From: Actinomycetota bacterium
GTDB lineage: Bacteria > Actinomycetota > CADDZG01 > JAHWKV01 > JAOPZY01
Length of the DNA stretch: 64,000 nt
Direction of reading: 5' to 3'
Assembly: GCA_035765775.1 (NCBI GenBank)
Contig: DASTWV010000021.1
Span: 62,001-126,000 of the forward strand
Every line of letters starts with the position of its first letter. Within the stretch, counting starts at the first letter, position 1. The position numbers and the translations under genes are program-made. Below are positions 1 to 7,486 of the stretch, in pieces. Under the pieces are notes generated by a model. The model saw only the letters and a program-made list of their open reading frames with translations, was not told the DNA's origin and ran no database searches.

Positions 1-104
1 AGGTGATGTCGCCGAAGGGTGTGAGCAGCGCCTGACCAGGCCCCAAGGCCTCCCAGGATCCGATCCCGCCATTCCTGGGCCGGGCGACTTCGAACCGGGG
101 ACGG

Positions 105-273
105 TCAGGGAACGACAATAAGGGCTGCGTCGTCTTCGTGAAGAGGGCTTGACGAAGTGCCGCAGCCGACCATCACGTCGGGGTAGTAGGCGTTGCCGCT
201 GGGGGTGTGGAGCATCCGGTTGATGAGAGCCGTGCACCCGGCCGCCCCGAGCCCCAGTGCCTCATACGGCCTC
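105..273 (-). pseudogene. Uma2-like (DUF820) nuclease-fold remnant
   Basis: On the minus strand a reading frame ends at the TGA at 105-107. It spells a segment containing N-A-Y-Y-P-D-V-M-V followed by L-H-E-D-D-A-A-L-I-V-V. This resembles the core of Uma2-family (DUF820) proteins, a PD-(D/E)XK nuclease-like fold usually about 190 residues long, in which a Y-P-D-V-x-V strand carries a catalytic aspartate. Only about 50 residues can be read. There is no plausible start, and the frame stops before the conserved E-V-L-S-P motif. It is therefore most likely a decayed fragment. The family assignment is by eye from a short stretch and could be wrong. Confidence 0.4.
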
Positions 274-312
274 AAACAAGACTGCCGAGAGCGCTTCGCT
301 CATGCGGCCATG

Positions 313-963
313 CTACGGCTCCGGCCTCTGGCCGATCACGAGGAACTGCTTGCCCAGCACCCGCCAGGCCAGGGGGAACTGCAGGTACCGGCGGACGAGG
401 TTCGGGGCGGCGGGGAGGCGGCCAGTGAACGAGAAGGGGAGGAACTGCGGGTGCACCGCCACGATGTCGAAGCCGGCGGCGTACAGGTGCTCCTCGACGC
501 CCCGGTGGGTGAGGACCACGGTGTGGTCGGCGAAGTCGAAATACACGCCCGCGCAGTACCGGAAGTTGGGCCCCATGACGGCGATGCGACCGCCGGGCTT
601 CGTGCACCGGAACATGCGCTCGAGGAAGGCGGCGACCGCCTCCTGGCTGGGCAGGTGCTCCAGGAAGTTGGAGGCGAAGACGCCGCCGAAATGGGCCTCG
701 GGCAGGTCCGCCGTCATGATGTCCGACTCCACGAAGCGGACGCCGTCGGCGGCGAAGGCGCGGTAGTCCTGGGCATCGACGGCCCACCGCTCGGCCGCCG
801 GAGCGCTGTTGATGAACTCGCACCGTCCCGCAGCCGGGTCCAGCAGGGTCTCGGGTGACCCGAGCTGGCCGTACAGGTAGCGCGCGATGACGTCCCAGAT
901 GTCGGTGCGCCGTTCCTGGGGGACGTTGCGGAACCGGTACTGGTACAGACGCTGGTAGTTCAC
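313..963 (-). CDS. class I SAM-dependent methyltransferase
   Basis: This 216-residue protein looks like a methyltransferase of the Methyltransf_11/23 type. A degenerate motif I (L-L-D-P-A-A-G-R, residues 40-47) sits where the SAM-binding glycine loop is expected. An acidic D-I-M-T follows at 81-84, and the post-motif S-N-F-L-E-H-L spans 98-104. The length is normal for a single Rossmann domain. The start is GTG at 963, preceded by a GAGAGGG ribosome-binding site. It is the last gene of a three-gene minus-strand operon after an anchored protein and a GT2 glycosyltransferase, so methylation of a lipid-linked sugar or surface glycan is likely. The substrate cannot be read from sequence. Confidence 0.8.
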   Translation of the reverse strand: MNYQRLYQYRFRNVPQERRTDIWDVIARYLYGQLGSPETLLDPAAGRCEFINSAPAAERWAVDAQDYRAFAADGVRFVESDIMTADLPEAHFGGVFASNFLEHLPSQEAVAAFLERMFRCTKPGGRIAVMGPNFRYCAGVYFDFADHTVVLTHRGVEEHLYAAGFDIVAVHPQFLPFSFTGRLPAAPNLVRRYLQFPLAWRVLGKQFLVIGQRPEP

Positions 964-1002
964 CGGCCGAACCCTCTCGTCATCACGTCCCCGCTCACCC
1001 GC

Positions 1003-1719
1003 TCACCCGCCGGCCCCCCGGTCCCGGGCGGGCCGCAGGGCTCGCCAGTACCACCGCAGGTAGGTCGGGAGCCATGCCGCCACCCGGAAGTTGGATGCGC
1101 CCTCCGTACGGTCCCGCCAGGTGGTGGGGACCTCGGCCACCCTCCGGCCCATGTGCTTCGCCTTGCCCACCAGCTCGAGGCCGATCTCGAATCCGCGGTC
1201 AGACTCTATACGCGCCTCCCGCACGAAGGCGGTGGAGTATGCCTTGAAGGCGCTGGTGGCGTCGTGGGTCCCCACCCGGCCGAGCCAGTACAGGGAAACC
1301 CCGGCGAGCCGGGACAAGGTGCGCTTCAGCGGAGGCCCGCCGATCTGGCGGCCGCCCCGCATGTAGCGGGAGGCGGCGACCACCGCCGCCCCCTCGGCCA
1401 CCAGTCGGGCCATCTCGTCGATGAGCCGGGCCTCGTCGCTGCCGTCCGCCATCGTCACGACCGCGATCGGCGCCTGGGCATGCTCCAGGCCGAAGCGGAT
1501 GGCCTGGGCCGGCCCCCGCCCGTAGGTGTTCAGGGCCGGCCGCACGCGGGGATCGGCGCGGGCGTAGCTGGCCACGAACGGGGCCGTGGTGTCCTCCGGC
1601 GTGTCGTAGACCACCAGGACCTCGAAGGGTGTCGCTACCGTGGCGACGATCTGATCGAGGCAGGCGACGATGGCGGAGCCTTCGTTGTACGCCGGGACGA
1701 CGATCGAAAGGTCGGGCAC
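1003..1719 (-). CDS. GT2 family glycosyltransferase (polyprenol-phosphate sugar transferase type)
   Basis: This 238-residue GT-A glycosyltransferase begins with the family signature S-I-V-V-P-A-Y-N-E (residues 5-13). A D-G-S-D-E acidic metal/nucleotide-binding patch follows at about 92-96. It has no C-terminal membrane segments, so it resembles the soluble dolichol/polyprenol-phosphate mannosyl- or glucosyltransferase branch (DPM1-like), which charges a lipid carrier with a sugar from GDP- or UDP-sugar. The start is GTG at 1719, only 21 nt after the stop of the upstream anchored protein, so the genes are probably co-transcribed. The nearby GDP-mannose-modifying genes fit a GDP-mannose donor, but that is inference. 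Confidence 0.85.
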   Translation of the reverse strand: MPDLSIVVPAYNEGSAIVACLDQIVATVATPFEVLVVYDTPEDTTAPFVASYARADPRVRPALNTYGRGPAQAIRFGLEHAQAPIAVVTMADGSDEARLIDEMARLVAEGAAVVAASRYMRGGRQIGGPPLKRTLSRLAGVSLYWLGRVGTHDATSAFKAYSTAFVREARIESDRGFEIGLELVGKAKHMGRRVAEVPTTWRDRTEGASNFRVAAWLPTYLRWYWRALRPARDRGAGG

Positions 1720-1740
1720 CGGCCAGAGCCTACGGCGGGA

Positions 1741-2796
1741 TCAGGTGCAGTACCCGTGCTGGGTCAGGAACCCATGCAGGGCGCTGACGTAGGCGGCCCC
1801 GCTGGGCAGCGCCGGCAGGTCGGCGGCGTTGCCCCCCAGGCGGTGCAGCACCTGCAGGCCGTTGACGGTGGCCCAGGCGTGGGTCCCCTGGCCGAGAATG
1901 CACTCGTCCGCCACCCAGGCCGCCAGGATGCCCAGGCCGACCCCCGGCCGCAGCCCCGGTCCTGGATCGGTGACGTCCTCCCACCACGTCGTGGCATCGG
2001 TCTGGACCAGGTCGAGGTGCTGGCGGGTGGTGTCGGCGAAGGCGCCGCGGGTGAACTCCCACACGGTCACCGGCATGCCCGAGCCGCCGAAGGAGGAGAA
2101 CTGGTAGGCGAAGGCGTTGTCGGCCGTCACCACGAGGGCGTGGTCACCCGAGGCCTGGACGGTGGCCCCCGGGTTGCCCAGGTCCTTGTCCACCGGCGCG
2201 CCGATGCCGGACGGACCGAGCGGGTAGGCCCGCACAAGGCCGCAGCAGTGCGCCCCGCCGGTGTCCAGGCCGAGCAGCACCGTCGGCAGGGCGTCGGTCC
2301 CGAAGCGGGCCAGGCAAAGCGGTTGCCCGGCGCTGGACGAGGTCTGCGCACCGATGGGCCACGGGATCACCGGCATCCCCGAGGGTGGGCTGAAGCCCGG
2401 GTAGACGGGTGGGGCTACCGCCTGCCTGGCGGGCGAGGCTGTCAGCCCGGAGACGGTCAGCTGCCCCTGGCCAAGGGCGGTGCCCCCGGCCGCGGCGACG
2501 GCCAGGCCCGACAGGGTGGCCTTCACCCCGGCGAGGGTCACCGAGGTGCTCACGGCCGTCCCGGAAGGCACCGCCGGTCCCCAGGGCTGGAGGGCCAGGG
2601 TGCCGCACGCCACCGCCGGTCCGGACCATGCCCGGGCGGGCGACGGTGCGGGCATGGTGGCTGCCAGGCCCTCGGGTGGCATCAGGCCCTGGATCTCCAC
2701 CGTGCTGGCCCACTGGGGCAGGTTGGCCACCACCAGCCAGGCCAGCAGCGCCATCACCAGCGCGCCGAGCATCGCTCCGATCAGCCACCGCCTCAT
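1741..2796 (-). CDS. membrane-anchored extracytoplasmic protein of unknown function
   Basis: The 351-residue protein has a short basic N-terminus (M-R-R-W), one hydrophobic segment at about residues 5-27 and a long Pro/Ala/Gly-rich extracytoplasmic part ending in G-Y-C-T. It has few cysteines and no catalytic motif that I recognise. The ATG at 2796 is chosen over the in-frame ATG at 2820 because an AAGGAGG ribosome-binding site sits at the right distance before 2796. It is the first gene of a minus-strand operon with a glycosyltransferase and a methyltransferase, suggesting a role in envelope glycan metabolism. It diverges from the nucleotide-sugar genes on the plus strand. Confidence 0.7.
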   Translation of the reverse strand: MRRWLIGAMLGALVMALLAWLVVANLPQWASTVEIQGLMPPEGLAATMPAPSPARAWSGPAVACGTLALQPWGPAVPSGTAVSTSVTLAGVKATLSGLAVAAAGGTALGQGQLTVSGLTASPARQAVAPPVYPGFSPPSGMPVIPWPIGAQTSSSAGQPLCLARFGTDALPTVLLGLDTGGAHCCGLVRAYPLGPSGIGAPVDKDLGNPGATVQASGDHALVVTADNAFAYQFSSFGGSGMPVTVWEFTRGAFADTTRQHLDLVQTDATTWWEDVTDPGPGLRPGVGLGILAAWVADECILGQGTHAWATVNGLQVLHRLGGNAADLPALPSGAAYVSALHGFLTQHGYCT

Positions 2797-2943
2797 CGCC
2801 CGACGCCTCCTTCTCCCCATGTATCGACCGGCCCGCCGCCGGAGAAAAGCCCCACCGCTCGCCTTTCTCGCCCGTGCCGCCCGCAGGGCTGGTTCCCGGC
2901 CGGCCCACGGCCCGCTCTGCGCCCGCCCGCTATCGTGCCGGCC

Positions 2944-3921
2944 ATGCGGATCCTGGTCACCGGCGCGGGCGGCTTCGTCGGCCACCACCTGCTGCCGGAA
3001 CTGGCCGGTGCCGGCCACGAGGTGGTGGCGGTCTCCCACGTCCCCTGGACGCCCCCGATCCCGGTGGCCACCGGCGTGTTCGACATCCGCGACCCGGTCC
3101 GCGTGGCGGCAGTCGTGGCGGAGCACGCCCCGGAGGGGGTCATCCACCTCGCCGCCCTGGCCTCGCCCCAGAAGTCGTGGGACGCCGCCCAGGAGACCTT
3201 CGAGGTCAACGTGATCGGGACCTCGCACCTGCTCGGGGCGCTCGCCAGCCGGCCGGGCACCCGGTTCCTGGTGGTGGGCTCGGCCCAGGAGTACGGGGCG
3301 GCGCACCTCGACCGCCCCCTGCTCGAGACCGACCCGCTGCGCCCGGCGTCGCCCTACGCGGTCAGCAAGGTGGCCCAGGAGCTCCTCGCCTTCGCCTACG
3401 GCGAGCGCCACGGCCTGCCGGTGGTGGTGGCCCGCTCGTTCAACCACACCGGGCCGGGCCAGACCACGGACTACGCGGTCGGCGCCTTCGCCGCCCAGGT
3501 GGCCGCCATCGAGCGGGGCGACCAGCCGCCCCGCATGACCGTCGGATGGCTGGAGAGCCGGCGGGACTTCCTCGACGTCCGGGATGTCTGCCGGGCCTAC
3601 CGGCTGCTGGTCGAAGCGGGCGAGCCCGGCGAGGTGTACAACGTCGCCTCCGGCCGGGCGGAGCGCATCGGGGACCTCCTCGCTATCCTGCTGGAGGCCG
3701 CGGGCCTGTCTGGCGTAGTGGAGGTGCACTCGGCGGCCGCTCCCCGGCCCGGGGATCCGGCGACCCTGCTGGGCGATGCCACAAAATTGCGGCAGGGCCT
3801 CGGCTGGGAGCCGGAGATCCCGATGGCCACCTCGGTGGCCGACACGTTGGATTCCCACCGGGATCCGGGCGGACCCAGTGGCCGCCGGCCAGCCCCGGAG
3901 ACGACGAGGAGGGCGATGTGA
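2944..3921 (+). CDS. NAD-dependent sugar epimerase/dehydratase (GDP-4-keto-6-deoxymannose reductase-like)
   Basis: The 325-residue extended short-chain dehydrogenase has the nucleotide-binding T-G-A-G-G-F-V-G motif at residues 7-14. The catalytic pair Y138-x3-K142 lies in S-P-Y-A-V-S-K. The C-terminal A-T-L-L-G-D-A-x-K-L and G-W-E-P-E-I-P are typical of the GDP-mannose dehydratase/reductase branch. It probably reduces or epimerises a 4-keto-6-deoxy nucleotide sugar made by the next gene. Its stop overlaps the GTG start of that gene (A-T-G-T-G-A), indicating translational coupling. The two proteins share many motifs and look like an old duplication. Whether the product is GDP-rhamnose, GDP-fucose or another deoxyhexose is not decidable here. 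Confidence 0.85.
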   Translation: MRILVTGAGGFVGHHLLPELAGAGHEVVAVSHVPWTPPIPVATGVFDIRDPVRVAAVVAEHAPEGVIHLAALASPQKSWDAAQETFEVNVIGTSHLLGALASRPGTRFLVVGSAQEYGAAHLDRPLLETDPLRPASPYAVSKVAQELLAFAYGERHGLPVVVARSFNHTGPGQTTDYAVGAFAAQVAAIERGDQPPRMTVGWLESRRDFLDVRDVCRAYRLLVEAGEPGEVYNVASGRAERIGDLLAILLEAAGLSGVVEVHSAAAPRPGDPATLLGDATKLRQGLGWEPEIPMATSVADTLDSHRDPGGPSGRRPAPETTRRAM

Positions 3922-4871
3922 GGGTCCTGATCACCGGCATCACCGGTTTTGTTGGCAGCCACCTGGCCGAGTTCTGCCTGGCCCGGGGCGACGTCGAGAT
4001 CTTCGGCACCTACCGGTGGCGCAGCCCCCGGGACAATATCGCCCACATCAAAGACGTCACCCTGGTGGAGTGCGACATCCTGGATGCCGTCTCCTGCCGG
4101 ACCACCCTCGCCCAGGTCGAGCCCGACTGGATCTTCCACCTGGCGGCCCAGTCCTTCGTGCCGACCTCCTGGTCGGCGCCGGCGTCCACCATCGAGACCA
4201 ACGTCATCGGCCAGCTCAACTTGTTCGAGGGCCTGCGGTCGCTGGGCCGGCTGGGCACCCGGTTCCACGTGTGCGGCTCCAGTGAGGAGTACGGCTACGT
4301 GGCTCCCGAGGAGACGCCGATCACCGAGGACAACCCGCTGCGGCCCTTGTCGCCCTACGGCGTGAGCAAGGTGGCCCAGGACCTCCTGGGCTACCAGTAC
4401 CACCGGTCCTACGGCCTCCACACGGTGCGCACCCGGGCCTTCAACCACGGCGGCCCCCGGCGGGGACAGGTGCTGCTGCCCTCCGACTTCGCCAAGCAGA
4501 TTGCCGAGATCGAAAAGGGCCTGCGGGAGCCCGTCGTGCGGGTGGGCAACCTCGAGGCGCTGCGGGACTTCACCGACGTGCGCGACATCGTGCGGGCCTA
4601 CTGGCTGGCCCTCGACAAGGGCGTGCCGGGCGACGTCTACAACATCGGCACCGGAAACCGGCCATCGATCCAGGAGGTGCTCGACCTGCTGCTCGGCATG
4701 AGCGACGCCAAGGTCGAGGTCCGCCAGGTCCCGGAGAAGATGCGGCCCTCCGACGTGCAGATCCTGCACGCCGATCCCAGCAAGTTCCGGGCGGCCACCG
4801 GCTGGGAGCCCAAGATCCCGCTGGAGCAGATGCTCTCGGACACCCTCGACTACTGGCGCGAGCGGGTCTAA
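3918..4871 (+). CDS. GDP-mannose 4,6-dehydratase-like enzyme
   Basis: This 317-residue extended SDR begins with T-G-I-T-G-F-V-G (residues 6-13). It has Y147 and K151 in S-P-Y-G-V-S-K, and carries the R-W-R-S motif near residue 35, which in GDP-mannose 4,6-dehydratases contacts the cofactor phosphate. The ending M-R-P-S-D-V-Q-I-L-H-A-D-P-S-K-F is also typical of that family. The expected reaction is oxidation-elimination of GDP-D-mannose to GDP-4-keto-6-deoxymannose, the precursor of rhamnose, fucose or perosamine. The GTG start at 3918 overlaps the upstream stop. A minus-strand GT2/methyltransferase operon lies just upstream. Confidence 0.85.
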   Translation: MRVLITGITGFVGSHLAEFCLARGDVEIFGTYRWRSPRDNIAHIKDVTLVECDILDAVSCRTTLAQVEPDWIFHLAAQSFVPTSWSAPASTIETNVIGQLNLFEGLRSLGRLGTRFHVCGSSEEYGYVAPEETPITEDNPLRPLSPYGVSKVAQDLLGYQYHRSYGLHTVRTRAFNHGGPRRGQVLLPSDFAKQIAEIEKGLREPVVRVGNLEALRDFTDVRDIVRAYWLALDKGVPGDVYNIGTGNRPSIQEVLDLLLGMSDAKVEVRQVPEKMRPSDVQILHADPSKFRAATGWEPKIPLEQMLSDTLDYWRERV

Positions 4872-4930
4872 GCGGCCCTTGCCGGCCGCGGGCGAGTCGG
4901 GCGACCGCTACCATTTAAACGGGAGGACGG

Positions 4931-4978
4931 ATGCCCCGACCCCCGGCGCGCAGGATCTGCACGTCGGATGGGCGGTGA
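4931..4978 (+). CDS. possible 15-codon leader ORF coupled to the next gene
   Basis: A short ORF of 15 codons starts with ATG at 4931, preceded by GGGAGG at an ideal distance. It ends with a TGA at 4976-4978 that overlaps the GTG at 4975 of the following secreted-protein gene. The layout is the classic one for translational coupling or leader control. The peptide itself is Arg/Pro-rich and unremarkable, so it may simply deliver ribosomes to the weakly initiated downstream GTG. This is seen in sequence only; expression is unknown. Confidence 0.3.
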   Translation: MPRPPARRICTSDGR

Positions 4979-5583
4979 GAGCCCGTCGCGGGCCTATGAA
5001 GATGGCGGTGCTGGTGCTGCTCGGAGCGGGGCTCTTCCTGCTCGCCGCGATGTACGGCGTGGGCAGCACGCGGACCCCGCCCACCGGTTCCGCCGAGGTG
5101 ATCCTGGCGGTCGGGGGCCCGGGCGCCCCCGACTCGGGTCCGGCGACGATCACGCCTACCCCCTCGCCCGGCGACACGTCGACGCCGCCCACCGGGCCAT
5201 CCACGGTGGCGCTACCCCAGGTGCAGTCGGTGGGGCGCAGCGTCCAGCAGAGCAGCGTGACGAAGCTGCTGTCGCCGGGCACGGGCACCGGGCAGACGAC
5301 CACCCCGTCCGGGGGCTCGGTCCAGGCCGCCGGCCCGATCGTGGTGCCGAACACCGGGGGATCAGTTGTCTCCGGGCCGGACCAGCCTCCCGCCCAGCCG
5401 GTGGCGGCGCCCTCGCCCAGCTCCGACGGCACCGGGGCGCACACCGTGCCCGTGCCGGCGCCTTCGCAGACCGCGCCCCTCGGCGGCCTGCTCGGGGGCC
5501 TGCTGAACCCGAAGCCCAAGCCGTCGCCGACCCCGGCTACCCCGACGTCCACGGCCATCCCGGCACCGACGTCCTCGCCGTAG
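4975..5583 (+). CDS. anchored Pro/Thr/Ser-rich extracytoplasmic protein
   Basis: The 202-residue protein has a basic N-terminus, a single hydrophobic helix (about residues 8-26) and then a long low-complexity region rich in Pro, Thr, Ser and Gly with P-S-P-T-P and G-G-L-L-G-G-L-L motifs. No enzyme domain is visible. Such proteins usually span or decorate the cell wall and are often glycosylated; that is inference. The GTG at 4975 overlaps the stop of a short upstream ORF. ATG at 4996 is an alternative start that would still keep the membrane helix. It converges with the flippase gene on the opposite strand. Confidence 0.6.
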   Translation: MRARRGPMKMAVLVLLGAGLFLLAAMYGVGSTRTPPTGSAEVILAVGGPGAPDSGPATITPTPSPGDTSTPPTGPSTVALPQVQSVGRSVQQSSVTKLLSPGTGTGQTTTPSGGSVQAAGPIVVPNTGGSVVSGPDQPPAQPVAAPSPSSDGTGAHTVPVPAPSQTAPLGGLLGGLLNPKPKPSPTPATPTSTAIPAPTSSP

Positions 5584-5616
5584 GCCCCTCGGCCCGACGC
5601 CTCCGTGGGGCAATAG

Positions 5617-6945
5617 TCAGGCGGCGCCGGGCGCGCTCACCTGCTCGGGCGCGAACCGGCCCGGCGGGGAGGGCTCCCGGCTCGCCAGCCGGCGGAGCAG
5701 GAGCACGCCGAGGACCACGGCGCTGGCCGCCGAGCCGGCCAGGAAGCCGAGCTCGACCCGCAGCAGCAGGGTGTGGACCAGGCTGACCGCCACCAGGAAC
5801 CCGAGGACGCCGGCGACCCACCCCACGACGAGCGCGGCGTAGGCGCGCAGGGCCACCAGGGCCTGCCCGAGGGTGAGGGCGACGATGTACACGATGCTGG
5901 CCCCGCTCAGGTAGGCGAAGTCCACCCGTTGCAGGTGGTACTGCTTGCCGAACAGCACGGTCAGGGCGAAGGTGCCCGCGACCACCGCCGTGGCCACGGC
6001 CACCACCCCCAGGACCACCACCGTGGCGAGCAGCCCCCAGGTGGTCCGGGCGAACTCCTTGAACTCGCCCTTGGCCGCCAGGCTCGCCAGCTTGGGAAGG
6101 AGGGCCGCCAGGACCGCCTGGAACAGCACCACGGGGACCCGGGCGATCACCAGGCCGGCCAGGAAGCGGCCCGCCAGGGGCTGCTGGGCCGGGCTGGACA
6201 GGACCTTGATCGTCAGCACGGCGAGGTTGAGCAGGAGCTGGGCGAGCAGCGAGGCCGCCACCAGGTACCCGAGGGCGGCGGTCAGCTCGCCCCAGGGCGC
6301 CTGGGGGCCGGGCGTGAGCAGGCGGCGCTGGCGGGAGAGCACCAGGGGGGCGGAGATGAGCGGGGCGATGGCGAAGGCCAGGCCGTAGGGGCCGACGGTC
6401 GCCCAGCCCACCCCGGCGAAGAACAGGACCGGCAGGAGGCGGAAGACGCCCTCGGCGCCCACCAGGACGCCGTAGGCGCCGAAGCGGCCGTTGCCCGACA
6501 GGTAGCCCCGGGCCAGGTAGCCCACGTAGAGGCTGGCCAGCGAGACCAGGAAGCCGATGAACAGCGCCAGGTGGTGGTCGAACAGCTTGCTCGTGATCGG
6601 CGCGCCGGCGGCGGTGGCGGCCACGACGAAGATGGCCAGCATCCCCGCCCCGAGCACGATGGCGCGGCGCAGCACGGGCTGGGCCCCCATACCCCGCGCC
6701 CGGCGGGCGGCGATCGCCCGGGAGATCTCCTGCTCCAGCGGCATGAAGGCGCCCGGGCCCACGATGAAGCCCAGAACCCAGAGCACGGAGAGGTCGGCGT
6801 ACAGCTTCGGGCCCAGCGCCCGGCCGGAGAGAACCAGGAAGCCGTAGGCGGCGATCCCGGCCACGATGACGCCCGCGGTCACCGCCACGGCCCCCTCGGG
6901 CAGCGGTGCGCGCTCCAGTAGCCTCTTGACGGACCGGTCTGCGAT
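5617..6945 (-). CDS. polysaccharide biosynthesis (lipid-linked glycan) flippase, MOP superfamily
   Basis: The protein is almost entirely hydrophobic, with about 12 predicted membrane segments over 442 residues. It resembles the Wzx/RfbX branch of the MOP flippases, which move undecaprenyl-linked glycans across the membrane. The open frame extends to an ATG at 7188, but the first 81 residues of that version are Pro/Arg-rich and unlike a membrane protein. The only strong ribosome-binding site, GGGAGGAGG at 6954-6962, is 8 nt from an ATC codon at 6943-6945, giving a natural N-terminus (A-D-R-S-V-K-R). I place the start there tentatively; GTG codons further in are alternatives. Nearby sugar-nucleotide and glycosyltransferase genes fit the role. 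Confidence 0.8.
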   Translation of the reverse strand: MADRSVKRLLERAPLPEGAVAVTAGVIVAGIAAYGFLVLSGRALGPKLYADLSVLWVLGFIVGPGAFMPLEQEISRAIAARRARGMGAQPVLRRAIVLGAGMLAIFVVAATAAGAPITSKLFDHHLALFIGFLVSLASLYVGYLARGYLSGNGRFGAYGVLVGAEGVFRLLPVLFFAGVGWATVGPYGLAFAIAPLISAPLVLSRQRRLLTPGPQAPWGELTAALGYLVAASLLAQLLLNLAVLTIKVLSSPAQQPLAGRFLAGLVIARVPVVLFQAVLAALLPKLASLAAKGEFKEFARTTWGLLATVVVLGVVAVATAVVAGTFALTVLFGKQYHLQRVDFAYLSGASIVYIVALTLGQALVALRAYAALVVGWVAGVLGFLVAVSLVHTLLLRVELGFLAGSAASAVVLGVLLLRRLASREPSPPGRFAPEQVSAPGAA

Positions 6946-6953
6946 GGCCGGGG

Positions 6954-6962
6954 CCTCCTCCC
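6954..6962 (-). promoter_or_regulatory. strong ribosome-binding site pointing at an ATC start
   Basis: On the minus strand this reads GGGAGGAGG and lies 8 nt before the in-frame ATC at 6945-6943 of the flippase gene. No ATG, GTG or TTG lies at a matching distance. AUC is a rare initiation codon, so either it is used here or the true start is further upstream. Confidence 0.4.
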
Positions 6963-7129
6963 GCTGGGCCGGATCGAGGGGGCCCGGCGGGGCCGTCCCT
7001 CGGGGCCATCTTTTCAGTTGGGGCCGCAGGAGGGGCCGATGGGCGCGCTGGGGCCCCGATCGGCCCCGCGGGCCCTGGCCCGCCACATATGTGCAACTGG
7101 GAACATGCCGGAACAAACGTGTGGATCCT

Positions 7130-7146
7130 GCCGCCATAGTGGCGGC
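7130..7146. repeat. 7-bp inverted repeat
   Basis: The arms GCCGCCA and TGGCGGC are perfect and separated by only TAG. In the divergent promoter region this could be an operator or a small RNA hairpin. There is no further evidence for either. Confidence 0.35.
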
Positions 7147-7306
7147 TGTTTCCACAAGTTTCTGCTCTGCAGGGGAGCTGAGACCCAAAAAGGAAGCTCA
7201 TGTGGGCGCCGGCGGTGCTGCCGGAGCACAACCGCGCGCAATGACAGGCTGGCTATTAAGGAAGTTTAACTGGCTTTTCGGGTCCGCCCCGGCCATTATG
7301 GACAGT

Positions 7307-7325
7307 GCGACGGCACGGCCGTCGC
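7307..7325. repeat. 8-bp hairpin GCGACGGC/GCCGTCGC
   Basis: Perfect 8-bp arms flank a three-base ACG loop. It lies about 40 nt upstream of the much longer palindrome at 7356-7400, so the two could be parts of one structured leader for the YqgE-like gene. Confidence 0.35.
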
Positions 7326-7355
7326 CACCAATGATGCAGTCGGCTGGGGGGGGCG

Positions 7356-7400
7356 TTCAGTCGTCCCGGGGCCATTTCGAGTGGCCCCGGGACCCCTGAA
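7356..7400. repeat. 45-nt imperfect palindrome (12-bp perfect core plus 5-bp outer stem)
   Basis: The core arms GTCCCGGGGCCA (7363-7374) and TGGCCCCGGGAC (7382-7393) are perfectly complementary around a 7-nt loop. After a 2-nt symmetric internal loop the pairing resumes with TTCAG and CTGAA. No T-run follows, so it is not a standard rho-independent terminator. It ends about 87 nt before the YqgE-like start and is thus either a 5' leader structure or a DNA element. Confidence 0.6.
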
Positions 7401-7486
7401 CCAGAGTTGAGCCCGAGGTGGACCACAGGGGCGCCTCCCCCCGCAGCCCCGCAGCCCGGAACGCCCCCCGGTGGGATGATGCCCCC

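Larger units (their letters stand above)
6946..7486. other. divergent intergenic region with three hairpins
   Basis: This stretch separates the flippase (minus) from the YqgE-like gene (plus). I find no convincing ORF in it. It holds an inverted repeat at 7130-7146, another at 7307-7325 and a long imperfect palindrome at 7356-7400, with a locally AT-richer part around 7240-7300. It probably contains promoters in both directions. A structured leader or small RNA ahead of the plus-strand gene is possible. Confidence 0.5.

Noticed and set aside
70-130. tRNA-like T-loop (G-G-T-T-C-G-A-A on the minus strand)
   Set aside because: The flanking T-stem does not pair and no acceptor, D or anticodon stems can be formed.
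1153-3921. Very long open frame of over 900 codons spanning several genes
   Set aside because: Only its 3' part from 2944 is a real gene (epimerase). The rest is antisense to the GT2 and anchored-protein genes and reads as Gly/Arg/His-rich shadow sequence.
7100-7125. SOS (LexA) box, from GAAC-A-A-A-C-GTGT near 7111
   Set aside because: Differs from the actinobacterial GAAC-N4-GTTC consensus and there is no SOS gene next to it.
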